A stretch of 64,000 bases of DNA from positions 1 through 64,000 of the forward strand of contig NZ_FYAU01000005.1 of the NCBI RefSeq assembly GCF_900185725.1, given 5' to 3'. How positions within the stretch are numbered: the stretch's first letter is position 1; the number at the start of each line of letters is the position of its first letter. Positions 51,506 through 60,668 of this stretch are shown here, in pieces. The notes below the pieces were generated by a model. That model did not search any database. It was given only the letters and a program-made list of their open reading frames with translations, and was not told the origin of the DNA. This DNA comes from Stappia sp. TSB10P1A. GTDB taxonomy: Bacteria; Pseudomonadota; Alphaproteobacteria; Rhizobiales; Stappiaceae. The position numbers were made by a program, and so were the translations under genes.

Positions 51506-52600
51506 ATGCGGATTGCAGTACTGGGAGGCGGCAACGGGTCGCTCGCCGCCGCGGCGGATTTCGCGCTGGCCGGACACGATGTCGTCCTGTGGCGGCGCAA
51601 TGCGGAGGACGTGGCGCGCCACCTTTCTCTAAACAACATTATCGCCTTGCGGGACGGCAAGGGACGGCGGGAGGCGGTCCTTGCCGAGGTGACCGACCGG
51701 ATGGGCGACGCGCTCGCCGGGGCGGAACTGATCTTCTGTCCGGTCCCCGCCACGGCGCACGAAGCGCTCGCGCCTGTACTGGCTCCGCATCTGCGGCCGG
51801 GCCAGGTCGTCTACATGCCTCCCGGCACGCTCGGTTCGCTGATCTTCGCCGGTGCGGCGCAGGCGGCCGGCACGGCGGACGGGGTTGCCTTCGCCGAGTC
51901 GGGCACTTTGCCCTGGCTGGTGCGCAAGCATGGCTTTGCGGAGATCGTCGTCAGCGCGCGCGGCACGCGGCTCCCGACCGGTGTGTTTCCACGCTCCGGG
52001 ATGGATCGGGCGCTGAGCGTGATCGGGCAGGCCTTTCCCGGTGCGATAGAGCCCTGCGGCGACGTTCTGTCGGCGGCACTGATGAATGCCGGCCCCGTCA
52101 TCCACCCACCGGTGATCACCATGAATGCCGGACCGCTCGAACATTTCGACGCATGGGACATCCACAACGAGGGTACACAGCCCTCGATCCGCCGGGTGAC
52201 GGACGCGCTCGACGCGGAGCGGATCGCGGTACGGGAGGCGCTCGGCTACCGGGCTCCGCATTTCCCGCTCGCCGACCACTACAGCGACGAGGGCGAGGAG
52301 TGGATGTATGGGCGGGAGTCTCATCACGAACTGAAGGAGTCGGGCGACTGGCGGGAGAAGATCGTGCTCACCGAGCATCGCTACATGATGGAGGATGTTC
52401 GCCTCGGTCTCTCTCTCCTGGTGTCGATCGCTGATCTGGCCGGTGTCGCCGTGCCGATCGCGGCAGGCCTGCTGGCGATCGGCTCGGCGGTGTGCGGCGA
52501 GGATTTCGCCCGCAACGGGCGTCCGCTCTCCAGCGTGGGGCTCGGCGGATACTCGCGCGAGGACATCGCGGCGTTTCTTGAGCGGGGGTTTTCGGCATGA
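51506..52600 (+). CDS. NAD/NADP octopine/nopaline dehydrogenase-family protein
   Basis: A 364-residue protein. The N-terminal Rossmann motif is MRIAVLGGGNGSLAAAADFA, and the C-terminal helical domain (GPVIHPPVITMNAGPLEHF, HYSDEGEEWMYG) is the opine dehydrogenase type, with the catalytic His likely in VIHPP. Opine dehydrogenases form or break secondary amines between an amino acid and a 2-oxoacid. In a catabolic operon it may work in the oxidative direction. The next gene overlaps by 4 bp. A start at 51497 is too close to the GGAGGA. Confidence 0.75.
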   Translation: MRIAVLGGGNGSLAAAADFALAGHDVVLWRRNAEDVARHLSLNNIIALRDGKGRREAVLAEVTDRMGDALAGAELIFCPVPATAHEALAPVLAPHLRPGQVVYMPPGTLGSLIFAGAAQAAGTADGVAFAESGTLPWLVRKHGFAEIVVSARGTRLPTGVFPRSGMDRALSVIGQAFPGAIEPCGDVLSAALMNAGPVIHPPVITMNAGPLEHFDAWDIHNEGTQPSIRRVTDALDAERIAVREALGYRAPHFPLADHYSDEGEEWMYGRESHHELKESGDWREKIVLTEHRYMMEDVRLGLSLLVSIADLAGVAVPIAAGLLAIGSAVCGEDFARNGRPLSSVGLGGYSREDIAAFLERGFSA

Positions 52601-53604
52601 GCGGCAATGTCACCGGCGCGAGCCCGCGCGAGAAGGTCGTCGCCCTTGGCGCCGGCCGCATGGGTAGGGGAATTGCCATCGTCTTCGCCTATGCGGGCCA
52701 TCCGGTCACGCTGATCGACTTCAAGGAGCGGCCGGCGGAGGAATTCGCGGCTCTCGCCGAGGAGGCGCGCGGAGAAATTCTCGAGACGCTCCTGTTGCTG
52801 AAGGACCTCGGCCTGTTCGAAGGGAGCGGAGCGGCCGAGCGCATCGCCGGCCGCGTCACCGTGTTGCCGAAGTCGGCGGCGGGGGATGCGCTGGGCGAGG
52901 CGGACCTCGTCTTCGAAGGGTTTCCCGAAGTCCTGGAGCTCAAGCGGGAGGCGCTTCGCGAGGCCTCGCGCCTGTGTTCGCCCGAGACGATCATCGCCTC
53001 CACGACCTCGACCATCCTGGTCGACGATCTGTCGCCGGCGGTCGAGGGGCCGGCGCGTTTTCTCAACGCGCACTGGCTCAACCCCGCCTTCATCGTGCCC
53101 CTGGTCGAGCTGTCGCCCGGCAAGGCGACATCGGATGCGGTCACACAGCGCCTCGTGGCTCTGCTCGAACAGATCGGAAAGGTACCGGTGCTGTGTGCGC
53201 CGACCCCCGGCTATATCGTGCCGCGCATCCAGGGTATCGCGATGAACGAGGCGGCGCGCCTGGTGGAGCAGGGTGTTGCCTCTGTCGAGGATGTCGAGAA
53301 GGCGGTGAAATATGGCTTCGGGTTCCGCTTCTCGGTGCTGGGGCTGCTGGAGTTCATCGATTGGGGCGGCGGCGACATCCTTTATCACACCAGCCGCTAC
53401 CTGTCGGGGGCGCTCAACGATGAGCGCTATGCGTCGCCTCCGATCATCGAACGCAACATGGCGACGGGCCGGATCGGTCTGAAGACCGAGGCAGGCTTCC
53501 TCGACTACCGGGCCATGGACGTTGCGAAGTACCGGGAGGAGCGCCTGGCCGCGTTCATCGATCGCCTCCGCCACCTGGAACTGGCCAAGCCGCCGGTGCT
53601 CTGA
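52597..53604 (+). CDS. 3-hydroxyacyl-CoA dehydrogenase family protein
   Basis: A 335-residue NAD-dependent dehydrogenase. The Rossmann motif GAGRMGRGIAIVFAYAGHPV and the catalytic segment LNAHWLNPAFIVPLVEL (His) followed by PGYIVPRIQGIAMNEAARLV fit the family. Members oxidise 3-hydroxyacyl-CoAs, but short relatives also act on carnitine or hydroxy acids. Overlaps the opine-dehydrogenase-like gene in ATGA. It is the last gene of the ALDH operon; a hairpin without T run follows. Confidence 0.85.
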   Translation: MSGNVTGASPREKVVALGAGRMGRGIAIVFAYAGHPVTLIDFKERPAEEFAALAEEARGEILETLLLLKDLGLFEGSGAAERIAGRVTVLPKSAAGDALGEADLVFEGFPEVLELKREALREASRLCSPETIIASTTSTILVDDLSPAVEGPARFLNAHWLNPAFIVPLVELSPGKATSDAVTQRLVALLEQIGKVPVLCAPTPGYIVPRIQGIAMNEAARLVEQGVASVEDVEKAVKYGFGFRFSVLGLLEFIDWGGGDILYHTSRYLSGALNDERYASPPIIERNMATGRIGLKTEAGFLDYRAMDVAKYREERLAAFIDRLRHLELAKPPVL

Positions 53605-53742
53605 AAAGCCTGTGTGGCCGCGAGGATGCGCGCCGTTGGGGAGCGCATCCGGTCGCATCGTCACGGCGGGCTCAACGTCTCCGCGATCGGCAGCAACTGA
53701 ACCTATGCTCGGTACGTCGGAACCGATCACACGGTATAAAGT

Positions 53743-53770
53743 TTGACAAATAAGAATATGTAAGATCATG
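53743..53770 (+). promoter_or_regulatory. permease promoter region with operator site F, TATGTAAGATCATG
   Basis: TTGACA at 53743-53748 and, 8 bases later, the palindrome TATGTAAGATCATG at 53757-53770, in a sharply AT-rich stretch about 30 bases before the ATG of the amino-acid permease. The palindrome lies in the spacer/-10 region. Confidence 0.65.
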
Positions 53771-53798
53771 TAATATAGTTGACAGAGGAGGGGAACCC

Positions 53799-55247
53799 AT
53801 GACGTCCAAAACTGCTGCAGGTCAGGCAGAGGTGTTGGCCAGAAACTCGCTCGGACTGGCGCATATCGTCTTCTTCGTCGTTGCCGCCGCTGCACCGCTC
53901 ACCGCGGTTGTGGGGGCGACTCCGGTGGCTTTCGCATTCGGCAACGGGCCCGGCGTCGCCGGCGCCTTCCTTCTTGCTGGTGTGATGTATCTGCTGTTCA
54001 GCGTTGGCTTCACGGCGATGAGCCGCCATGTGCGGGGGGCGGGAGCGTTCTACACCTACATCGTCCAAGGGTTGGGAAGGCCCGTCGGCGTCGGCGCGGC
54101 GATGATCATCCTGTTGGCCTATAACGCGGTACAGCTCGGCATCTATGCGCTTTTCGGCGTCTTTGTCGCGGCTGCGCTGGAGCCGCTCGGCATCGATCTG
54201 CCCTGGTGGGTCTACTCGATCGCCGGCATCGCCATCGTGACGGCTCTGGGACGGCGCAACATCGCCTTCAGCGGCCGCGTGCTGGGATTGTGCCTGGTTG
54301 CCGAGGTTCTGATCCTGCTGCTCCTGGGCGTGGGCATCCTGTTGCGTGGCGGCGGTCCGGAGGGGCTGAGCCTTGATGTCTTCGCGCCGTCGACGGTGTT
54401 CACGGCCGGGCTGGGAGCAACGCTCGTCTTCGTCATTGGCTCCTATATCGGCTTCGAGGCCACGGCGATCTTCGCGGAAGAGGCGAAGGAGCCGCGCCGC
54501 ACGATCCCGCGCGCAACCTATGCGGCGGTCGGGCTGATCACGGTCTTCTATGCGTTCTCGACCTGGGCCATCGCGCAATATTACGGGCCTTCCCAAGTGG
54601 CGGCGGCGGCCCAGTCCGGCCTCGAGGAGTTCTATTTCACCGCCTCCGCCGACATTCTCGGGCCCTGGTCGGTGCCGACCATGAGCATCCTGCTGATCGT
54701 CAGCCTCTTTGCCTGCGTGCTGTCGTTCCACAACACGATCAGCCGTTATTTCTTTGCCCTCGGCAGGGAGGGAGTGCTCGCCTCGGCGCTGTCGCGGGTG
54801 CATCCCCTCCACCGGTCTCCTCATGTCGCGGGCCTTGCGCAGAGCGGTCTTGTCGGGTCGGTTCTGCTGATCATGGCGTTGGCGGGGCTCGACCCCTATG
54901 GGGTCATCTTCTCATGGATGTCGGTGATCACCGTGCTCGGGGTCCTGACCGTGCAGGCCCTTGTCAGCCTGGCGGTGATCCAGTTCTTCCGCACTCTGCC
55001 GGCGGGCGAGCGTCCGGGGGCGTTCGCCGCGCTCTTCGCCCCCGCCCTCAGCGTCCTGTGCCTGGGTGGCGCGGTGGGTCTGGTGATCAGCAACATCGAG
55101 TTCCTGTCGGGCACGGAAAGCCCCATCGTGCAGACGTTCCCCGTTCTCATAGCCGTGGTCGGCATCGGTGGCGCCCTCTTTGCCAACTGGCTCAGGAGCA
55201 ACCGTCCCGTGCTCTATGCGAGATTGGGCAGGGCGCTCGAGCAGTAG
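53799..55247 (+). CDS. APC-superfamily amino-acid/amine permease
   Basis: A 482-residue membrane protein with 12 hydrophobic segments. The first span region (GLAHIVFFVVAAAAPLTAVVG) has the unwound GA-type motif of APC transporters, span 3 onward YLLFSVGFTAMSRHVRGAGAFY is characteristic, and span 6 has GSYIGFEATAIFAEEAKEP. It imports amino acids or amines, likely proton-coupled. The upstream operator suggests the same regulation as the indole genes, so tryptophan, tryptamine or a related amine is a plausible substrate. Followed by a strong terminator. Confidence 0.88.
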   Translation: MTSKTAAGQAEVLARNSLGLAHIVFFVVAAAAPLTAVVGATPVAFAFGNGPGVAGAFLLAGVMYLLFSVGFTAMSRHVRGAGAFYTYIVQGLGRPVGVGAAMIILLAYNAVQLGIYALFGVFVAAALEPLGIDLPWWVYSIAGIAIVTALGRRNIAFSGRVLGLCLVAEVLILLLLGVGILLRGGGPEGLSLDVFAPSTVFTAGLGATLVFVIGSYIGFEATAIFAEEAKEPRRTIPRATYAAVGLITVFYAFSTWAIAQYYGPSQVAAAAQSGLEEFYFTASADILGPWSVPTMSILLIVSLFACVLSFHNTISRYFFALGREGVLASALSRVHPLHRSPHVAGLAQSGLVGSVLLIMALAGLDPYGVIFSWMSVITVLGVLTVQALVSLAVIQFFRTLPAGERPGAFAALFAPALSVLCLGGAVGLVISNIEFLSGTESPIVQTFPVLIAVVGIGGALFANWLRSNRPVLYARLGRALEQ

Positions 55248-55574
55248 TCCGGCAGGATCCTCCGCGTTCCCGCGGAGCGGCGCGGTCCACGGCCCTTCTC
55301 CCCTAGCCGGGCGTGGGCCTCCTCCCTGACGGCAGCCCGGCGTGACCCCTCACGCCGGGCTGTTCTTTTTGCCAATGGCGCTTGGCCGAAACGGCATAGT
55401 TCACGGTCGAAACCGAAATGGACCCGCCGTTGGGCGATGACCTAGTCTTCCTCGATAACAGGAAGGGGAACGAAGAGTGTCTGTGATTGCCTTGCCGGAT
55501 GCGGCAGCCCTCGCCGAATGTCCGCCGATCCTGCGCGTTTCGCCGTGCGGCGACCTGTCCGGGAGCGCTGCTCG
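55248..55574. other. intergenic region after the permease
   Basis: About 330 bases without a gene. It contains the strong terminator described separately, then a stretch (about 55371-55560) that must hold the promoter of the aldehyde dehydrogenase-ABC operon. I see no TATG-N6-CATR site and no clear -35/-10 pair there. Confidence 0.45.
55334..55370 (+). terminator. strong rho-independent terminator
   Basis: Perfect 12-bp stem AGCCCGGCGTGA (55334-55345) and TCACGCCGGGCT (55350-55361) around a CCCC loop, followed by GTTCTTTTT. It separates the indolic regulon from the next operon. Confidence 0.92.
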
Positions 55575-57071
55575 ATGACTGCCGCCGCGCGCGCCGAGGG
55601 GCTCTTGGCGAAGATCCCTTGCGGGAAACTGTTCATCGGCGGACAGTGGCGCGAAGCCGGCGACCGGACACAGCTCCCCGTCATCGATCCGGCCAGCGAA
55701 CGTGTCATCGCCCATATTCCGGCGGCCACCGCGCAGGACGTCGATGAGGCCGTCGAGGCCGCCCATGCCGTCTTCACCGATCGCAGATGGCGGCACATGC
55801 GACCGCTCGACAGAGGACGGCTGCTCGAGCGCCTTGCCATGCTGATCGAACGAGAGGCCGACGAACTCGCTGCCCTGGAGACGCTCGACAATGGCAAGCC
55901 GCTCTGGATCTCGCGCAACATTGACATGCGCTTTGCCGTCGACGCGCTTCGCTACTATGCGGGCTGGGCGTCGAAGATCACCGGCGAGGTCATCACGCCG
56001 TCGCCGTTGGTCGACGACGGCGGCATCTATCGCACCTATACCGAGCGCGTGCCGGTCGGCGTGGTGGCCGGGATCACGCCCTGGAACTTTCCGCTCGGCC
56101 AGGCCATCCAGAAGCTGGCCCCCGCGATCGCCTTCGGCTGCACGGTGGTGCTCAAGCCTTCGGAAATGACCTCGCTGACAAGCCTCCGCCTCGCACAGCT
56201 TATCGAGGAGGCGGAGTTTCCGGCCGGCTCGGTGAGCATCGTCACGGGCTTCGGTCACGAAGCGGGCGCCGCCCTGGTGCGTCATCCGAGGGTCCGCAAG
56301 ATCGCCTTCACGGGGTCGACCACAACTGGTCAGGCCATTCTTCTGGAGGCGACACGCAGCCTCAAGCGGGTCACCCTGGAGCTTGGTGGCAAGTCGCCGA
56401 CGATCGTCCTCGCCGACGCCGACCTTGAGGGCGCGATCGAGGGCGCGGCGAATGCGATCTTCGCCAATTCCGGCCAGGTCTGTACGGCCGGGTCCCGGCT
56501 GCTGATTGCGGCACCGGTGTTCGAAGAGGTGGTGAAAGGGGTGGCGGAGCGCGCCGGGCGGCTCCGGCTCGGCAGCGGGTTCGATGCCTCGACGGACCTC
56601 GGGCCGCTCGTCTCGGCAGCCCAATGCGAGAAGGTCTCGGCCATCGTTTCAGCCGCGATCGACGGCGGTGCCGAGGTCAGGGCCGGCGGTCACTGCCCTG
56701 CGGGCGCCGGCTATTTCTTTCGCCCGACCGTCCTGACCCGGCCGGATCCGGCTTGTGCAGCGGCGACCGAGGAGATTTTCGGGCCGGTCGTCGTCGCCAT
56801 GCCGTTCTCCGACCGCGGCGAGGCCGTTGCTCTTGCCAATGCCACGCCATTCGGCCTCGGAGCATCGATCTGGACGCGCGACCTCGACGCCGCGCATCTG
56901 CTGGCCGAGGATATCGAAGCCGGCACGGTCTGGCTCAACACGCATAACGTGCTGGATGTCGCGGTTCCTTTTGGCGGCATGAAGATGTCGGGCCTCGGCC
57001 GGGAGTTCGGCAGCGAAGTCGTGCACGCCTACACCGAAGTCAAATCCGTATCGATGCGATTGCGGCCCTGA
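55575..57071 (+). CDS. aldehyde dehydrogenase 2
   Basis: A 498-residue aldehyde dehydrogenase, clearly related to but distinct from ALDH 1. Motifs: PWNFPLGQAIQKLAPAIAFG, FTGSTTTGQ, LELGGKSP (Glu), NSGQVCTAGSRL (nucleophile Cys) and VPFGGMKMSGLGRE. Start at 55575 has GGGAG 9 bases upstream. It is the first gene of a unit with a peptide/opine-type ABC importer, so it probably handles an aldehyde produced from the imported compound. It is outside the palindrome regulon. Confidence 0.9.
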   Translation: MTAAARAEGLLAKIPCGKLFIGGQWREAGDRTQLPVIDPASERVIAHIPAATAQDVDEAVEAAHAVFTDRRWRHMRPLDRGRLLERLAMLIEREADELAALETLDNGKPLWISRNIDMRFAVDALRYYAGWASKITGEVITPSPLVDDGGIYRTYTERVPVGVVAGITPWNFPLGQAIQKLAPAIAFGCTVVLKPSEMTSLTSLRLAQLIEEAEFPAGSVSIVTGFGHEAGAALVRHPRVRKIAFTGSTTTGQAILLEATRSLKRVTLELGGKSPTIVLADADLEGAIEGAANAIFANSGQVCTAGSRLLIAAPVFEEVVKGVAERAGRLRLGSGFDASTDLGPLVSAAQCEKVSAIVSAAIDGGAEVRAGGHCPAGAGYFFRPTVLTRPDPACAAATEEIFGPVVVAMPFSDRGEAVALANATPFGLGASIWTRDLDAAHLLAEDIEAGTVWLNTHNVLDVAVPFGGMKMSGLGREFGSEVVHAYTEVKSVSMRLRP

Positions 57072-57104
57072 CCGCCGGACACTGCCAGCCAGAGGAGAGC
57101 GACA

Positions 57105-58631
57105 ATGAAGGACATCGACAGACGCTTGTTCATGAAACTGGCCGGGGTTGCCGGCGGCGCGTTGCTCGTGCGACCGGATTTCGCGCTTGCCGGCGACATC
57201 GATACGGTCTCCATCGCCTGGATGACCGATCCGGTGACCTGGGACCCGAACCAGCGGCTGGCGCCAGATCCGCAGACCGTTCTCAAGATGCTGTTCGACC
57301 AGCCGCTGAACCAGACGGCCGACCTTGAACTGGTACCCAACGTGGTCACGCAGTGGAAGCTTGCGGACGATGCGCGCAGCCTTCATGTCGTGCTTCGGGA
57401 CGACGTCACCTTCTCGGACGGGACCCCGCTGACGGCCGAGGACTTCCGCTTCACCTTCTTCGAGCGCCTTCAGCGCGGCGACGGGATCGACCTTATTGTC
57501 GGCTTCGGTGTCGTGTCGGACATCGAAGTGGTCTCGCCGGTGGAGGCCATCATGCGGTTCAAGGATCCGTTTCCGACGGCGCCGCAATGGCTCGGTTTCA
57601 GCGCGAGCTACATCGTCTCCAAGGCATATGCCGAAAAGGTGGGGGTCGAGGGCATGCAGACGGCACCGATGGGATCGGGGCCCTATGTGCTCAAGGAATA
57701 TCGGCGCGACAGCCGCATCGTGTTTGTCCGTCGGGATGATTACTGGGGAGACCTGCCCTCGGTCCGGCAGATCACCTTCGAGATCATCCCCGATCCCACC
57801 GCGCGCCTGGCGGCGCTGGAGTCCGGGACGGTCGACATGGCGCTGGAACTGTCGATCCGCGATGTGAAGCGGCTGCAGCAGGGCACCGCGTTCAACGCCA
57901 TCGCGAACCCGATCGCGCGGATCATCTATGTCACCGTGCGGGCGGACGGCGCCTTCGCCGACCACAATGTCCGTCTGGCGGCGCATAAGGCGATCGACAA
58001 GGCGACGCTCAGCCGGGCCTTCTTCGGCGGCGACGCCGTGACCATCGACGTTCCGACGATCCCCGGCATGCCGGGCAACCCACAGGACTTCGCCTTCGCC
58101 TACGATCCGGAAGGGGCGGTGGAACTGCTGGCGACCTCCGGTCATGGCCCCGACAAGCCGGTCAAGCTCGGGTTTGCGACGACGAACGGCCAGTTTCCGG
58201 GCGACTACGATCTGGCTCGCGCCATCGTGACGATGTGGAGGAAGGTCGGTATCGAGGCCAGCCTGACCGTGATCACCGAGGCGCAATGGTACGAGCTCAA
58301 CGCCACCGGCAAACTGCCCGACGCCTCGCTGTTCGTCTGGGAAAACGGGACCGGTGATCCGGAGCTGTTCGCCGGCCATATGTTCAATCAGGATCTGCCC
58401 TTCTCCACCTATCGGACCGAGGAGGTGACGGCCCGGGTCCAACCCCTGTTCTCGGAGCCGGACTACGAGACGCGCATCCGGGGCTATGAGGACCTGAACG
58501 CGTATCTGGTCGAGGAAGGAGCCATCATCCCGCTTCTTCAGGCCATTCAGACCATCGGCTTCCGGAAGGGCCTCAACTTCAAGCCATGGTCGAACGGCCT
58601 GGTGTTGCCGGGGGCCATCACGCCGGCCTAG
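57105..58631 (+). CDS. ABC transporter substrate-binding protein, dipeptide/oligopeptide type
   Basis: A 508-residue family 5 solute-binding protein. The N-terminus DRRLFMKLAGVAGGALLV is a twin-arginine (Tat) signal, as in many alphaproteobacterial members. Core motifs: LHVVLRDDVTFSDGTPLTAE, APMGSGPYVLKEY and LAAHKAIDKATL. It binds peptides or other large ligands in the periplasm for the permeases encoded downstream. The 165-bp gap to the permease contains a perfect palindrome. Confidence 0.9.
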   Translation: MKDIDRRLFMKLAGVAGGALLVRPDFALAGDIDTVSIAWMTDPVTWDPNQRLAPDPQTVLKMLFDQPLNQTADLELVPNVVTQWKLADDARSLHVVLRDDVTFSDGTPLTAEDFRFTFFERLQRGDGIDLIVGFGVVSDIEVVSPVEAIMRFKDPFPTAPQWLGFSASYIVSKAYAEKVGVEGMQTAPMGSGPYVLKEYRRDSRIVFVRRDDYWGDLPSVRQITFEIIPDPTARLAALESGTVDMALELSIRDVKRLQQGTAFNAIANPIARIIYVTVRADGAFADHNVRLAAHKAIDKATLSRAFFGGDAVTIDVPTIPGMPGNPQDFAFAYDPEGAVELLATSGHGPDKPVKLGFATTNGQFPGDYDLARAIVTMWRKVGIEASLTVITEAQWYELNATGKLPDASLFVWENGTGDPELFAGHMFNQDLPFSTYRTEEVTARVQPLFSEPDYETRIRGYEDLNAYLVEEGAIIPLLQAIQTIGFRKGLNFKPWSNGLVLPGAITPA

Positions 58632-58697
58632 GTCGCCATGCGTTTATCAAGACGCACAAAAGGCCATCCGGCTGTTTGACTCTCCGTATCGTGCTTT

Positions 58698-58721
58698 CCG
58701 AAAACCGAGTTCGGTTTTCGG
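58698..58721. repeat. 24-bp palindrome (hairpin), possible Rhizobiales repeat
   Basis: Arms CCGAAAACCGA (58698-58708) and TCGGTTTTCGG (58711-58721) match perfectly around GT. It lies between the binding-protein and permease genes, where hairpins stabilise the abundant upstream message. The motif resembles a palindromic element that I remember as common between genes in Rhizobiales. Confidence 0.6.
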
Positions 58722-58796
58722 GCCGATGCTGTGGCAGCTTCAGAGGGATCCGCGCAGGGAACGGTCCCGCGCATCACGCCGGAGGGGGGCGTCGAG

Positions 58797-59810
58797 GTGT
58801 TCAGGGCACTGCTATGGGTGGTCGCAAGGCGGTTGGCGGCGATCATGCCGGTATTCGCCGTCGTTTCGATGCTCGTCTTCCTGGCGCTCAGGGTGCTGCC
58901 GGTGGATCCGGCGCAGATGTCGCTGCCGCCATCGGCGACGATCGAACAGGTCGAGGCCAAGCGGATCGAGATGGGTCTGACCAAACCGGTCTGGGAGCAA
59001 TACGCGGTCTGGCTCGGCAGCGCGGTACGCGGCGATTTCGGCGAGTCCGCCCAATATCGCATGCCGACCTCGACGCTCGTTCTCCAGCGCCTTCCGGCCA
59101 CCATCGAGCTTGCGACATGTGCTCTGGCCTTCGCCATCGTCTTCGGCGTTGCCATGGGGCTGCTGATCTTCGCCGCGCGCGGGACGGTTCTTGCATCGGC
59201 CGGCATGGTCGTCACCTCGGTGATCATGGCCCTGCCGGACTTCCTGCTGGCACTGTTGTTCATCCTGTTGCTGGGCGTGTTGATGCCGCTGTTCCCGGTG
59301 AACGGCAGGCTCGCTCCGGGACTGTCGGTTCCCGACCTCACCGGCTTCCTGCTCGTCGACACTCTGGCCGCGGGGGAGCCGCGGCTGTTCCTCAACGCCC
59401 TGTCCCACATGGCGCTCCCCGTGCTGGCGCTGGGGCTGGCCTTTTCGCCGGCCATCATCCGCGTCCTGCATTCCAGCCTCGTCGCCACCTATCAGCAGAG
59501 CTACATCCGGCAGGCGCGGCTACGCGGACTCAGCGACCGCAGCATCCTGTTCGGGCAGGCGCTGAAGAATGCCATCCTGCCGGTCGTCGTGCTGGTCGGC
59601 ACGCAGTTCGGCGGCCTGTTTGGCGGCACGTTGCTGGTCGAACTGATCTTCTCCTATCCCGGCCTCGGCAACCTGATGCTGAGAGCCATGCAGACGGTCG
59701 ACCTCAACGTCATCATGGCGGTTGCCCTCATCTATTGCGCGACCACCCTGATCTTCAATTCGCTTGCCGATGCCGGCGTCTATCTCCTCAATCCCAGGCT
59801 GAGAAGCTGA
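58797..59810 (+). CDS. ABC transporter permease (DppB/OppB type)
   Basis: A 337-residue membrane protein with six spans. The N-terminal part (RRLAAIMPVFAVVSMLVFLALRVLPVDPA) and the cytoplasmic EAA loop (RQARLRGLSDRSILFGQALK) are those of DppB/OppB. I chose the GTG at 58797, behind a GGAGGGGG, over a GTG at 58731, because the earlier residues are low complexity. It pairs with the DppC-like gene 3 bp downstream. Confidence 0.88.
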   Translation: MFRALLWVVARRLAAIMPVFAVVSMLVFLALRVLPVDPAQMSLPPSATIEQVEAKRIEMGLTKPVWEQYAVWLGSAVRGDFGESAQYRMPTSTLVLQRLPATIELATCALAFAIVFGVAMGLLIFAARGTVLASAGMVVTSVIMALPDFLLALLFILLLGVLMPLFPVNGRLAPGLSVPDLTGFLLVDTLAAGEPRLFLNALSHMALPVLALGLAFSPAIIRVLHSSLVATYQQSYIRQARLRGLSDRSILFGQALKNAILPVVVLVGTQFGGLFGGTLLVELIFSYPGLGNLMLRAMQTVDLNVIMAVALIYCATTLIFNSLADAGVYLLNPRLRS

Positions 59811-59813
59811 GCG

Positions 59814-60665
59814 ATGCATGGTTTCGCCCGATATGCGGACATCCGGCTGATCCTGAGCGGAGGGGCGGTCTCGGCCATCCTTCTGATGGCGCTGCTTGCG
59901 CCATGGATCGCACCCCATGAGCCGAACGACCAGGATCTGCTGAGCATCCTGATGCCGCCGGTTTTCGCCGGCGGGTCGGCGGAGCATCTGCTGGGGACCG
60001 ACAGCCTCGGCCGCGATATCCTGTCGCGACTGATCCATGGCGCGCGCACCGCCATGACCGTCGCGATCTTCGCGTCCTGCGGCGCCATGCTCCTTGGCAG
60101 TGTCCTTGCCTGCATCGCAGGCTATTTCGGCGGCAGGATCGACTGGGCAATCTCGCGGATGGTCGAGATCTGGTTGTCCTTCCCGCCGGTCGTTCTGTCG
60201 ATGCTGCTGATCGTCGGGCTCGGCATCGGCACGGACAAGGTCATCCTCGCGATCATCCTCGTCGACTGGACCCGCTTCTGCCGGGTCCTGCGCACCGAAG
60301 TTCAGGTGACGCGGCGACAGGACTATGTCGCCTATGCGCGCCTTGCCGGCTTCTCCCACGGACGCATCATCCTCCGGGAAGTGCTGCCCGGCGTGCTGCC
60401 GATGATCGTCACGCTGTTCAGCCTGCAGATGGGGATCTCGGTCGTCGTGGAAGCGATCCTGTCCTTCGTCAGCATGGGCGTTCCCGCCGACGTGCCCGCC
60501 TGGGGTCAGATGATCGCGGATGCACGCATCGATATCTACTCGGCGCCCTGGGGGCTCGCTTTGCCGATCCTGATGATCTTCGTCACGGTCCTGAGCTTCA
60601 ACGCGCTGGGCGACAGCCTCAATCGTGTCCTTGATCCCCGCTCCTCAGCCAGACGGCCGGTTTAA
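59814..60665 (+). CDS. ABC transporter permease (DppC/OppC type)
   Basis: A 283-residue protein with six spans. It begins with a single span (ILLMALLAPWIAP) then HLLGTDSLGRDILSRLIHGA, the DppC/OppC signature, and the EAA loop is YARLAGFSHGRIILREVLP. It forms the channel with the DppB-like protein. The ATP-binding gene begins right after the stop. Confidence 0.9.
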   Translation: MHGFARYADIRLILSGGAVSAILLMALLAPWIAPHEPNDQDLLSILMPPVFAGGSAEHLLGTDSLGRDILSRLIHGARTAMTVAIFASCGAMLLGSVLACIAGYFGGRIDWAISRMVEIWLSFPPVVLSMLLIVGLGIGTDKVILAIILVDWTRFCRVLRTEVQVTRRQDYVAYARLAGFSHGRIILREVLPGVLPMIVTLFSLQMGISVVVEAILSFVSMGVPADVPAWGQMIADARIDIYSAPWGLALPILMIFVTVLSFNALGDSLNRVLDPRSSARRPV

Positions 60666-60668
60666 GTG

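Noticed and set aside
53624-53650. Terminator after the 3-hydroxyacyl-CoA dehydrogenase gene
   Set aside because: GGATGCGC/GCGCATCC can form a hairpin, but no T run follows, so it does not meet the usual rule.
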